From contig DATKFG010000013.1 in assembly GCA_035511515.1 (NCBI GenBank), positions 1-64,000 on the forward strand: 64,000 bases of DNA. Reading direction: 5' to 3'. Below, one piece after another: positions 56,998 to 64,000 of the stretch. A program made the translations under genes and the position numbers. Origin of the DNA: VBCK01 sp035511515 (GTDB lineage Bacteria > Pseudomonadota > Gammaproteobacteria > Burkholderiales > Burkholderiaceae_F). Each line of letters opens with the position of its first letter. The stretch's first letter is position 1. The notes beneath the pieces were generated by a model. The model saw nothing but the letters and a program-made list of their open reading frames with translations. It searched no databases and had not been told where the DNA came from.

Positions 56998-59025
56998 TTG
57001 CAAGATTCCCCTGGATCAGCCCCCGCGGCTGCTGTCTCAGGAACGCTGCGCGTCGTGTTCACACCGTCAGGTAAACGGGGCGAGTTCCCGGGCGGGACCA
57101 CCGTGCTGGCAGCAGCGCGCGCCCTCGGCGTGGACCTTGACTCGGTGTGCGGTGGCCGCGCGGTGTGCGGCCGGTGTCAGGTCACGCCGACGGTCGGCGA
57201 GTTCGCCAAGCACCGCATTTCGTCCCGGACGGACAGTCTGTCCGAAGTGACGGAAACCGAACGCCGCTACGCGAGCATCAAAGGGCTCGACCCGACGCGC
57301 CGACTGAGCTGTCAAGCGCAGATTCGCGGCGACTGCATCATCGATGTGCCCGCGGAAAGCCAATTGCATCGACAGATCGTTCGCAAGGCGGCCGATGATA
57401 TTCGCGATCTGCAGATCGACCCGCTGGTCACACTCCATTACATCGAACCCCGGCGCCCGGACATGGACGATCAGACCTGCGATCTGACCCGGGTGCTCCG
57501 CACCCTGGAATCGGATTGGGGACTGAAGGAGCTTCGGGCCGACCTCCCGTTCCTGCAATCACTGTCGGCGGCGCTGCGGGCCGGCCAACGCTACGGCGGC
57601 GATTGGCAGGTCACCGTCGCCGTGCGCAACGGCCGCGATCTGGTGGCGGTCTGGCCGGGCCTGAAAGAACGGATTTTCGGCATTGCCGTGGATGTGGGAA
57701 CCACCACGATCGCCGGCCACCTGTGCGACCTGGCCACGGGCGAGGTGCTGGCGAGCGCCGGAATGATGAACCCGCAGATCCGCTTCGGCGAAGATCTGAT
57801 GAGCCGCATTTCCTACCTTCAGCAGAACGCCGGTGCCGCGGCCGGCCTGACCGCCGCGGCGCGGGGCGCGCTGCAGCAGCTGGCGACGCATCTGTCCGTC
57901 GAAGCGAAGGTCGCCCCGGAAGACATCGTCGAGCTCGTGATCGTCGGCAATCCCACGATGCACCATCTCGTGCTCGGGATCGACCCGACGCAGTTGGGCA
58001 TGGAGCCGTTCCCGCTGGTCGTCGACCGGGGGCTCGACGTGCTGGCGCGGGATCTGGGCGTTGCGGTCTGCGCGGGCGCGCATGCCTACTTCCTGCCGTG
58101 TATCGCAGGCCACGTGGGCGCCGATACCGCCGGCGTGATCCTCTCGCAGGCCCCGCATACGAGCAGCGAGATGACGCTCGTCATCGATGTGGGAACCAAC
58201 GCGGAGCTCGTGCTGGGAAGCAGCGAACGGCTGATCGCCTGCAGCAGCCCCACCGGGCCGGCGTTCGAAGGAGCGCAGATCAGCTGCGGCCAGCGGGCCG
58301 CGCCCGGCGCAATCGAACGCGTGCGCATCGATCCGGCAACGCTCGCGCCGCGCATCAAGGTCATCGGGAGCGATCTGTGGTCCGACGATGCGGATTTCGC
58401 CGCATCCATTGAAAGCTTCGGCGTCACCGGCATCTGCGGATCCGGGATCATCGAAGCCGTGGCCGAGCTGTTCCTGTGCGGAATCCTCGATGCCAGCGGG
58501 CGCATGAGCGCTAAGGGCCACGACGTCGCCTCGCACCCCTGGCTTTTGCCCAGGGGCCGAAACGTCGAGTACGTACTGTACCGGGCCGGCGATCGCGTAG
58601 TGAAGATCGTTCCCGCCGATATCCGGGCGATCCAACTGGCAAAAGCAGCGTGTTATTCGGGCGCGCGCCTGCTGATGGACCGGATGGGCGTCAAGCAGGT
58701 CGACCGTGTGCTTCTGGCTGGCGCCTTCGGCAGCTACATCGACGTGAGGTACGCGATGACGCTCGGCATGATTCCCGATTGCCCGCTGGATCACGTGCGG
58801 TCGGTTGGCAATGCGGCCGGCACCGGAGCCCGCATCGCGCTGCTGTCGGCCTCGGCCCGCGACGAGATCGAGCGCGTGATCCGGCGCGTCGAAAAGGTCG
58901 AGACAGCGATCGAGCCCAGATTCCAGCAGTACTTCGTTTCCGCCATGAACCTGCCCAACGCCGACGATCCCTTTCCCAACCTGGAACGGGTCGTCAAGCT
59001 GCCGCCCCGCAAGGCAGCGTCATGA
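56998..59025 (+). CDS. Ferredoxin/ASKHA reductive activator of corrinoid proteins, copy B (RACE-type, DUF4445)
   Basis: A 675-residue relative of copy A with the same architecture. The [2Fe-2S] ferredoxin cysteines are 51, 57, 60 and 105. The ATPase part contains AVDVGTTTIAGHLCDL, VGNPTMHHLVLGIDP, VIDVGTNAELVLGSS, CGSGIIEAVAEL and a GAFGSYIDVRY end. The two copies differ strongly in sequence. The assigned start is TTG 56998 with GAGGG just before it; GTG codons further in are alternatives. It overlaps the CDGSH gene by 4 bases (ATGA), which links them as an electron-transfer pair. Confidence 0.88.
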   Translation: MQDSPGSAPAAAVSGTLRVVFTPSGKRGEFPGGTTVLAAARALGVDLDSVCGGRAVCGRCQVTPTVGEFAKHRISSRTDSLSEVTETERRYASIKGLDPTRRLSCQAQIRGDCIIDVPAESQLHRQIVRKAADDIRDLQIDPLVTLHYIEPRRPDMDDQTCDLTRVLRTLESDWGLKELRADLPFLQSLSAALRAGQRYGGDWQVTVAVRNGRDLVAVWPGLKERIFGIAVDVGTTTIAGHLCDLATGEVLASAGMMNPQIRFGEDLMSRISYLQQNAGAAAGLTAAARGALQQLATHLSVEAKVAPEDIVELVIVGNPTMHHLVLGIDPTQLGMEPFPLVVDRGLDVLARDLGVAVCAGAHAYFLPCIAGHVGADTAGVILSQAPHTSSEMTLVIDVGTNAELVLGSSERLIACSSPTGPAFEGAQISCGQRAAPGAIERVRIDPATLAPRIKVIGSDLWSDDADFAASIESFGVTGICGSGIIEAVAELFLCGILDASGRMSAKGHDVASHPWLLPRGRNVEYVLYRAGDRVVKIVPADIRAIQLAKAACYSGARLLMDRMGVKQVDRVLLAGAFGSYIDVRYAMTLGMIPDCPLDHVRSVGNAAGTGARIALLSASARDEIERVIRRVEKVETAIEPRFQQYFVSAMNLPNADDPFPNLERVVKLPPRKAAS

Positions 59026-59345
59026 CGACGGGGCCCGACGACACTGCCCCCGACCCGGGGCCTGCCGGCACCCGCGAGCTTCCCGTGTGCGCGCAAAACG
59101 GGCCGTACGAGGTCCCCGTCACCGCCGGCGAAGAGTATGCATGGTGCAGCTGCGGCCTGAGCGCCAACCAACCCTGGTGCGACGGCTCGCATCGATCGAC
59201 CGGCTTCAAGCCGATCCGGTTCGTTGCGCCCATGTCGGCGATGTACATGATGTGCGGCTGCAAGCGCTCCGAGAACCCGCCGTACTGCTTCGGAAACTGT
59301 CGAGGCGACCCGCGCGCGCGAAGCGCAGCGCAATCCGTCTGGTGA
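59022..59345 (+). CDS. CDGSH iron-sulfur domain protein (second site degenerate)
   Basis: A 107-residue protein with two CDGSH-type motifs. The first is complete: CSCGLSANQPWCDGSH (about 42-57), the C-x-C-x8-C-x3-H motif that binds a [2Fe-2S] cluster. The second (CGCKRSENPPYCFGNC, about 78-93) has the Asp and His replaced by Phe and Cys. Proteins of this type act as redox or cluster-transfer carriers. It overlaps activator copy B, so a role in corrinoid reduction is likely but inferred. Confidence 0.87.
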   Translation: MTTGPDDTAPDPGPAGTRELPVCAQNGPYEVPVTAGEEYAWCSCGLSANQPWCDGSHRSTGFKPIRFVAPMSAMYMMCGCKRSENPPYCFGNCRGDPRARSAAQSVW

Positions 59346-59349
59346 GTCG

Positions 59350-59658
59350 ATGGCGAACCACCCCGTCTTTCGAGTCGAAGTGTCGATGAATCTGGTGCGC
59401 GCCATCGTGCCGCACGACCTGCAACCCGGCGAAACGGTGGTCGCCGCCAGCAAGCTCGAGGTGGGAACCCAGGCCGCGCTGAACTTCAAGCGCAACGGCA
59501 GCCTGGATGGCACGTATTTTTTCGTGGATCTCGCACAAGCCCGAACGTTCGCCAGGCTGTGCCTGGAATTCATGCGCTTGCTGGTCGATCGACGTCTGGC
59601 CACCCTCGCCTCCCTGCCGCCGACCGAGCCCTTTTTCGCCGACCCCGATGAGCGGTGA
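59350..59658 (+). CDS. Hypothetical 102-residue protein
   Basis: A small soluble protein of unknown family. It is beta-rich at the start (VFRVEVSMNLVRAIVPHDLQ) and ends in the helix ARTFARLCLEFMRLL. It begins 4 bases after the CDGSH stop, so it belongs to the same transcript. No metal or nucleotide motif is evident. Confidence 0.65.
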   Translation: MANHPVFRVEVSMNLVRAIVPHDLQPGETVVAASKLEVGTQAALNFKRNGSLDGTYFFVDLAQARTFARLCLEFMRLLVDRRLATLASLPPTEPFFADPDER

Positions 59659-59733
59659 GAGCGCTCGCGGGCAAGGTGGTCGGCCTGTTCCGAGCCTCGC
59701 GCCGCCCGCCCTCACTGAAGGAGTCTGCACCTC

Positions 59734-60636
59734 ATGTCCGCCACTATTATCGACGGCAAGCGGATCGCCCGCGATGTGCGGGTCGGCCTGAGACAGCGCA
59801 TCCGCGACCTCGCCGCACGCGGCGTCACGCCGGGGTTGGCCGTCGTGATGGTGGGCGACTCCGCAGCCTCGAAAGTGTATGTCCGCAACAAGGTGTCGGC
59901 GTGCGAGGAAGTCGGCCTGCACAGCGAGGTGCACCTGTTTCCGAGCAATGCCGACGAGCGATCGGTCATCGAGCGGATCCAGAGCCTGAACGGCAGTGCG
60001 ACGATCCACGGCATCATCGTGCAGCTGCCGTTGCCGACGCACTTCGACATGCGCAGCGTACTCGAGGCGATCGCTCTGCCCAAGGACGTCGATGGGTTCC
60101 ACCTTTACAACGTGGGCAGCCTGATGGTCGGCGATCTGGTGTTTCCGCCGTGCACGCCGTATGGCGTGCAAATGCTGCTGGAGCACCAGGGTATCCGCGT
60201 CGAGGGCCAGAACGTCGTCGTCGTCGGGGCGAGCAACATCGTGGGCAAGCCGATGGCGATGATGCTGCTGCAGAAAGAGGCGACCGTTTCGATCTGCCAC
60301 GTCAAGACACGTGACCTGGCGCAATACACCATCCTGGCCGACATTCTGGTCGTGGCCGCAGGCAAGCCCGGCCTGATTCTGGCGCAGATGGTCAAGACCG
60401 GGGCGGTGGTGATCGACGTCGGCATCAACCGGCTGCCCGACGGCCGCCTGGTCGGTGACGTCGACTTCGCGGGGGTCAGCCGCAAAGCCTCGTTCATCAC
60501 ACCGGTTCCCGGCGGTGTCGGACCGATGACGGTAACGATGCTGCTGGAGAATACGGCGCGCGCAGCCGAGCGCGCGTTGGGGGCTCCGGTCAATTCCCAA
60601 CGCTCGTACGACCGCCTGAGCGCCACCGTGAGCTGA
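59734..60636 (+). CDS. folD: Methylene-THF dehydrogenase/methenyl-THF cyclohydrolase
   Basis: A 300-residue bifunctional NADP-dependent enzyme that oxidises methylene-THF to methenyl-THF and hydrolyses that to 10-formyl-THF. Conserved blocks: VYVRNKVSACEEVG, with the active-site Lys (about 55), GIIVQLPLP (about 93), DVDGFH (about 118), the Rossmann VVVGASNIVGKPMAMMLL (about 163-180) and PVPGGVGPMTVTMLLENT (about 262-279). It lies at the end of the cluster, which ties the methyl-THF product of MT2 to the folate oxidation branch. Confidence 0.95.
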   Translation: MSATIIDGKRIARDVRVGLRQRIRDLAARGVTPGLAVVMVGDSAASKVYVRNKVSACEEVGLHSEVHLFPSNADERSVIERIQSLNGSATIHGIIVQLPLPTHFDMRSVLEAIALPKDVDGFHLYNVGSLMVGDLVFPPCTPYGVQMLLEHQGIRVEGQNVVVVGASNIVGKPMAMMLLQKEATVSICHVKTRDLAQYTILADILVVAAGKPGLILAQMVKTGAVVIDVGINRLPDGRLVGDVDFAGVSRKASFITPVPGGVGPMTVTMLLENTARAAERALGAPVNSQRSYDRLSATVS

Positions 60637-60686
60637 GGCGTCCATCCGGCAGATTCGTCCACTGCCGTTGCGCTACGATCGCGCGC

Positions 60687-61466
60687 ATGGGCCTGGATCG
60701 CACCGACGACAAGACCGCAGCCGGGGCCGTCGTGACGCTGCGATTCATCGGGTCGGGCGATGCCTTCGGAAGCGGCGGAAGGCTGCAGACCTGTTTTCTC
60801 GTCGACGCGCCGGGGGTGCGCTTCCTGATCGACTGTGGCGCCTCCTCGATGATCGGGCTGGCCGCGCAGGGCGTGGATCCCGAGAGCATCGATGCGATCG
60901 TGCTCACGCACTTCCATGGAGACCATTGCGGCGGCGTTGCGTTCCTGCTGCTTCACGCGATGGTCGTCTCCCGCCGCAAAAGGCCATTGCTGATCGCCGG
61001 CCCGCCCGGAACCCAGGCGCATATCGCGCGGCTGATGGAGGCGCTGTTTCCCGGTTCGCACGGGCTGAAGCCCCGATTCGACCTGGCCTATGTGGAAGTC
61101 GAGCCGGGGCATCCCAGCCCGGTGGGCAAGCTGATGGTCAGAAACTGGCCCGCAGTGCATACCGCGCAGACCGAGCCCACCATCGTGCGCGTTGAAGTTT
61201 CGGGCCGCGCCATCGCGTACACCGGCGACACGGCCTGGACCTCCGCCATCGAAGAGGCCTGCGACGGCGCCGACCTGCTGGTCGCCGAGTGCTACTACCT
61301 GGACGTTGCCAACCGCTGGCACATGGACTACGCAACCCTGCAGGCCCACAAGGGGGACCTGAAAGCCAGGCGCATCGTGCTGACGCACGCGTCCGAGGCG
61401 GTTCTCGAGCGGGCTGGCTCGCTGAAAGAGACGCTCGCGTACGACGGGCTGGTCATCACGATGTAG
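60687..61466 (+). CDS. MBL-fold metallo-hydrolase (RNase Z-like)
   Basis: A 259-residue metallo-beta-lactamase-fold protein. The metal motif HxHxDH is THFHGDHCGG (about 73-82), further ligands are probably VHTAQTEPT, with a His near 155, and ACYYLD/DTAW downstream, and a final His in VLTHASE (about 233). The layout resembles RNase Z/ElaC-like or phosphodiesterase members. The start is ATG 60687. It is downstream of folD by 50 bases. A substrate cannot be predicted. Confidence 0.85.
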   Translation: MGLDRTDDKTAAGAVVTLRFIGSGDAFGSGGRLQTCFLVDAPGVRFLIDCGASSMIGLAAQGVDPESIDAIVLTHFHGDHCGGVAFLLLHAMVVSRRKRPLLIAGPPGTQAHIARLMEALFPGSHGLKPRFDLAYVEVEPGHPSPVGKLMVRNWPAVHTAQTEPTIVRVEVSGRAIAYTGDTAWTSAIEEACDGADLLVAECYYLDVANRWHMDYATLQAHKGDLKARRIVLTHASEAVLERAGSLKETLAYDGLVITM

Positions 61467-61656
61467 CCCAGCACACAGCGGACCCTCACCAGGTTCTCCG
61501 TCAGCGGTCCGTGATTTCACCCACCCGACCAGAAGCCGCCGTTCACAACCGCCCGCTATCGGGCGTGCCAACCTCGCCGACGGCGCCGGGTTGATAGGCC
61601 TCGTCGCGGGCGACAAGAAGCGCGTCCAGCAGCGAATTCGTGAGCGTGATGGTCGT

Positions 61657-62811
61657 CTACCCGCGGGAGTTCGACGCACAAACATCGATGGCGGACAGGA
61701 ATCGGAAATGGTCCGCGCTGAAATCGTTGACCGCATACACGATGCGACAGCCGTCGGGCGATACGCCTGCCGCTGCGACCACGTGATCGAAGAGCTTCTG
61801 CGGCTTGCCGTCCTTCAGCATCCATCCGCCCGCCTGCAGCGAGTTGCCGGAGGGCGTGTCGTTCGAGACCCAGAACAGTCCGGCGCGCGTCGGGAAGACG
61901 CGCAAGGGGCTGGCGACGCCCGCGGGAAGCTGCTCGATCGTGACCTTGCCATCCGGACCGATCAGGTAGACCGGCCGAGCCTGGTCCGCCGGCCAGGGCA
62001 CGCTTGGCTCGAACACGTCCCGGCCGCGTGGCGTGGCGGCGAGTAGCACGTATCGGTTGATGAACTGCGCAAACGAGACCTCGCCGCCCGTATTGCGCGT
62101 GACCTCCTTGCTCAGGATCGGGAGCTCGAGCGGCGTCTTGGATCCAGTCTTGATCAGTCGGATTGGCCGCATCTGGTTGCGGCGGTCGACCAGCCGGGGC
62201 AGCGTCGATCCGCCTCCGAACTCGATTTCGCCGTCGCCCGGACGAAGCACGATCGTTCCTGTCGCCCCGTCAGCTGTGAGCCGGTAGCTCTCCCGGGGCC
62301 AATTCGAATCGCGGCACTTGATCCCCTCCGGAGGCGGCGCTCCGCTCGGATCGTTGGCGAGCGGCTTCTCCTGTCCGAACGGGCCTGCGTAACGGTCCAG
62401 GCTAACGTTGTTGTCCCCGCGCCGGGTCGAGTAGAAGATGTAGCCGTCGCTGAAGCAAAGCTTCCACATCGGGGATTCCAAGGTCGCATGACGGATGTGG
62501 GAGTTGGTCTTGGTGTCCCAGACGTAGAGGCCGGGCTCCGAAAGCTCCCCGCGGCCGTGGGCAAGCGCGCCCTTGGGGGAAATCACCTCGTACCCCGGAA
62601 TGAGCACGTGGTCGTTGTCGAGCCAGTAGACCGAATCGGGCCCCGTCACCCGGAATCCGAACACAAGGCCCGAGCTGATCACCGGATAGGGGGAGCGGGT
62701 CTCGCGCAACTCCTGAGTAAGCTCCGCGGCCTTCGGGTCACACCCGGCAGATCCGAGCCAGGCGAGCGCCAGCGCAGCGCACACCCGAGCCAGCGCGCCT
62801 GTGTGCCTCAT
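61657..62811 (-). CDS. Lipoprotein of unknown function
   Basis: A 384-residue exported lipoprotein. The signal peptide RHTGALARVCAALALAWLG ends in a lipobox SAGC (Cys24). The mature protein is beta-rich with repeated hydrophobic-Gly patterns (DSVYWLDNDHVLIPG, WKLCFSDGYIFYSTRRGD), as in WD/beta-propeller-like sensors, but no specific family was recognised. The start ATG 62811 is preferred; another ATG 12 bases upstream is possible. Convergent with the MBL gene; nothing readable lies between 61467 and 61656. Confidence 0.7.
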   Translation of the reverse strand: MRHTGALARVCAALALAWLGSAGCDPKAAELTQELRETRSPYPVISSGLVFGFRVTGPDSVYWLDNDHVLIPGYEVISPKGALAHGRGELSEPGLYVWDTKTNSHIRHATLESPMWKLCFSDGYIFYSTRRGDNNVSLDRYAGPFGQEKPLANDPSGAPPPEGIKCRDSNWPRESYRLTADGATGTIVLRPGDGEIEFGGGSTLPRLVDRRNQMRPIRLIKTGSKTPLELPILSKEVTRNTGGEVSFAQFINRYVLLAATPRGRDVFEPSVPWPADQARPVYLIGPDGKVTIEQLPAGVASPLRVFPTRAGLFWVSNDTPSGNSLQAGGWMLKDGKPQKLFDHVVAAAGVSPDGCRIVYAVNDFSADHFRFLSAIDVCASNSRG

Positions 62812-63047
62812 GCGGCACCCCATACCGCCTTCCGCACGCCGCCGGCCGTGGCTTGCGGCGCCGCGGCGGCCACGCGAGCGTCGAGGCGAACCACTTGTCC
62901 GATCTGGAGGTTCCGCCCAATCGCATGCGTGACGAACAGCATTGTCACCTTGCCGCGCAGCACCAATACGAAGCGCCGAAGTATCAGGACGAGCATGTCG
63001 GTGCTTACCGCGCACGAATGGCCGCCTTCGAGCCTTCTGGCAGCCAA
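62808..63047 (-). pseudogene. Probable remnant of a type I secretion ABC transporter C terminus
   Basis: The reverse strand from about 62954 down to 62852 reads LRGKVTMLFVTHAIGRNLQI then GQVVRLDARV. This resembles the C-terminal end of HlyB-like peptidase/ABC exporters (LKGK-TILFITHQLPKGLQ-VDEVVVL). Upstream residues are not recognisable as the rest of an ATPase, and the frame ends within the lipoprotein start. It is therefore probably a decayed fragment. The remainder of the 447-base gap before the GYD gene shows no gene. Confidence 0.4.
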
Positions 63048-63258
63048 TGACTAATGTCCGGAAGTGGCCGAGTCCGCCAATTTGCGGAACGGTCGCGATC
63101 ATTTTGCCATTGGGCGCGAAGCTATGTACAGCAGTCGCTCGGCGCCGCGGCGAATGAATCCGCCACACTGCCCATTGCGGCAACGCAGTCGCGCGGGATT
63201 CGCTACGATGGGGTCCCTGATTCAGTCGAAGCTTCGGTTCAAAACGGGAGAATCTGCA

Positions 63259-63597
63259 ATGGCCTACTACCTGTTGTCGGGGAAGTTCTCGCAGGAGTCG
63301 ATGAACGCGCTCGTGCAGCGGCCGGAGAACCGCCTGCTGACCACGACGCGGCTGCTGCAAGGCGTCGGCGGGCGACTGCACTATTACTTCTTCTGTTTCG
63401 GCGACTATGATTTCGTGCTCCTGTACGAGCTGCCGGACAACACGAGCGCGGCTGCGCTGGCGATGGTGCTGACGGCGTCCGGCTCCGTGTCCAGCGTCAA
63501 GAACACGGTGCTGATGACCATGGAGGAGGCCATCGAGGCCATGAGCAAGGCCGGCGACGCCATGGGCGTGTACCAGCCGCCCGGTCGCGCGGAGTGA
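63259..63597 (+). CDS. GYD-domain protein
   Basis: A 112-residue protein of the GYD family, a dimeric ferredoxin-like alpha/beta fold. The motif FCFGDYDFVLLYELPD (about 46-61) gives the family name, and YYLLSGKFSQESMNALVQRPENR is the typical start. ATG 63259 follows a GGGAG ribosome site. Function unknown. Confidence 0.85.
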   Translation: MAYYLLSGKFSQESMNALVQRPENRLLTTTRLLQGVGGRLHYYFFCFGDYDFVLLYELPDNTSAAALAMVLTASGSVSSVKNTVLMTMEEAIEAMSKAGDAMGVYQPPGRAE

Positions 63598-63601
63598 CGG
63601 G

Positions 63602-64000
63602 TCAGGGCTGCGTGAGGGGTTGCCCGGTCGCACTGGCGCGCACCGAGCTTTCAACGAAAATGCTCGTCCCACCGGGACCTGCGCCGATGCGATCCGAGCG
63701 CGCGGTGACGACGCGCACGTTGCCCGCCCCGGCCTCCAGAGCGCGCCGGGTCGCAATGCTCGATGCCTCCTCGGACGCGAACTCGGCCGCGCTATCCAGA
63801 TCCTGAAAATCCTCGGTGCCGTCCGGCAGATGGACACGGAACAAGCCCGGCAGGGGAGACGTGATGCGCGCCTCCACGCGCTGCACGACGCCGCCGACGA
63901 CCGCGCCCAGTGCGTTGCATACGGCCGCATGCTCCGGGACCACCGTGCGCGTTCCCAGCCGCTCGCCCACGGCGGGAAAGTAGGTCGCCGCGGGTCCGCC
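63602..64000 (-). CDS. Hydantoinase/oxoprolinase-family protein, C-terminal part only
   Basis: The frame is open from base 64000 to a stop at 63602 (133 codons) with no start in the window. It begins PAATYFPAVGERLG and continues VPEHAAVCNALGAVVGGV (residues 18-35 of the visible part), a pattern common near the end of HyuA/oxoprolinase-type ASKHA enzymes. The rest has a mixed beta/alpha domain. Full function cannot be judged from the fragment. It is convergent with the GYD gene, five bases between stops. Confidence 0.7.
   Translation of the reverse strand, partial: GGPAATYFPAVGERLGTRTVVPEHAAVCNALGAVVGGVVQRVEARITSPLPGLFRVHLPDGTEDFQDLDSAAEFASEEASSIATRRALEAGAGNVRVVTARSDRIGAGPGGTSIFVESSVRASATGQPLTQP

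Noticed and set aside
1..64000. tRNA genes, rRNA genes, CRISPR arrays, transposases
   Set aside because: None was evident on reading; short or unusual tRNAs could still be missed without a covariance search.

Overview
The window is a 64 kb stretch of GC-rich chromosome. It most resembles a betaproteobacterium of the Burkholderiales type. The evidence is the gene orders (mrdA-rodA-rlpA; ttcA-folB-pteridine reductase beside midA; slt-epimerase-cca; yraN divergent from rsmI), SAH riboswitches in front of ahcY, and a metF preceded by a small holin-like membrane protein. This placement comes from gene order and protein character, not from a database search. I saw no rRNA, tRNA, CRISPR array or intact insertion sequence.

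Bases 1-28,500 are mostly ordinary chromosome: membrane proteostasis (M48 protease, LemA), DolP/YraN/RsmI, two peptidases, the rod-shape peptidoglycan module, a VIT transporter, a PLP sulfur-amino-acid enzyme, tRNA thiolation and folate genes, DinB, CCA-adding enzyme, soluble lytic transglycosylase and 5-formyl-THF cyclo-ligase. Several intergenic gaps here hold long inverted repeats.

Bases 28,800-39,300 are dominated by methyl-group and folate metabolism. ahcY lies behind an SAH riboswitch. A GcvT-family THF-dependent enzyme sits next to an APC permease. metF and a holin-like gene lie behind a second SAH riboswitch whose first codons are a 30-codon remnant of ahcY. A second MTHFR-like protein and a homocysteine methyltransferase follow. 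From 39,400 to 43,100 are a hemopexin-repeat protein, a [2Fe-2S] ferredoxin with its reductase, an unknown protein and a protein-lysine-type methyltransferase.

Bases 43,200-60,640, all on the plus strand, form the most notable region: a large corrinoid-dependent methyltransferase locus. It has two MT1-type proteins of the uroporphyrinogen decarboxylase family, each followed by its own corrinoid protein. It also has one methyl-THF:corrinoid methyltransferase (MT2), two ferredoxin-ATPase reductive activators, a MetH-activation-domain-like protein and a CobW GTPase. Regulators are one GntR and one LysR. Accessory genes are an ArsD-like protein, a NarI/DsrM-like membrane cytochrome b, a nucleotide-kinase-like/cold-shock fusion, a CDGSH iron-sulfur protein and FolD. 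The inferred flow is methylated substrate -> MT1 -> corrinoid protein -> MT2 -> methyl-THF, then MTHFR-like protein -> methylene-THF -> FolD -> formyl-THF. The homocysteine methyltransferase/MetF/AhcY genes form a methionine-cycle branch. The substrates cannot be read from the sequence.

Bases 60,690-64,000 hold an MBL-fold hydrolase, a lipoprotein, a probable remnant of a type I secretion ATPase, a GYD-domain protein and the 3' end of a hydantoinase/oxoprolinase-family gene.
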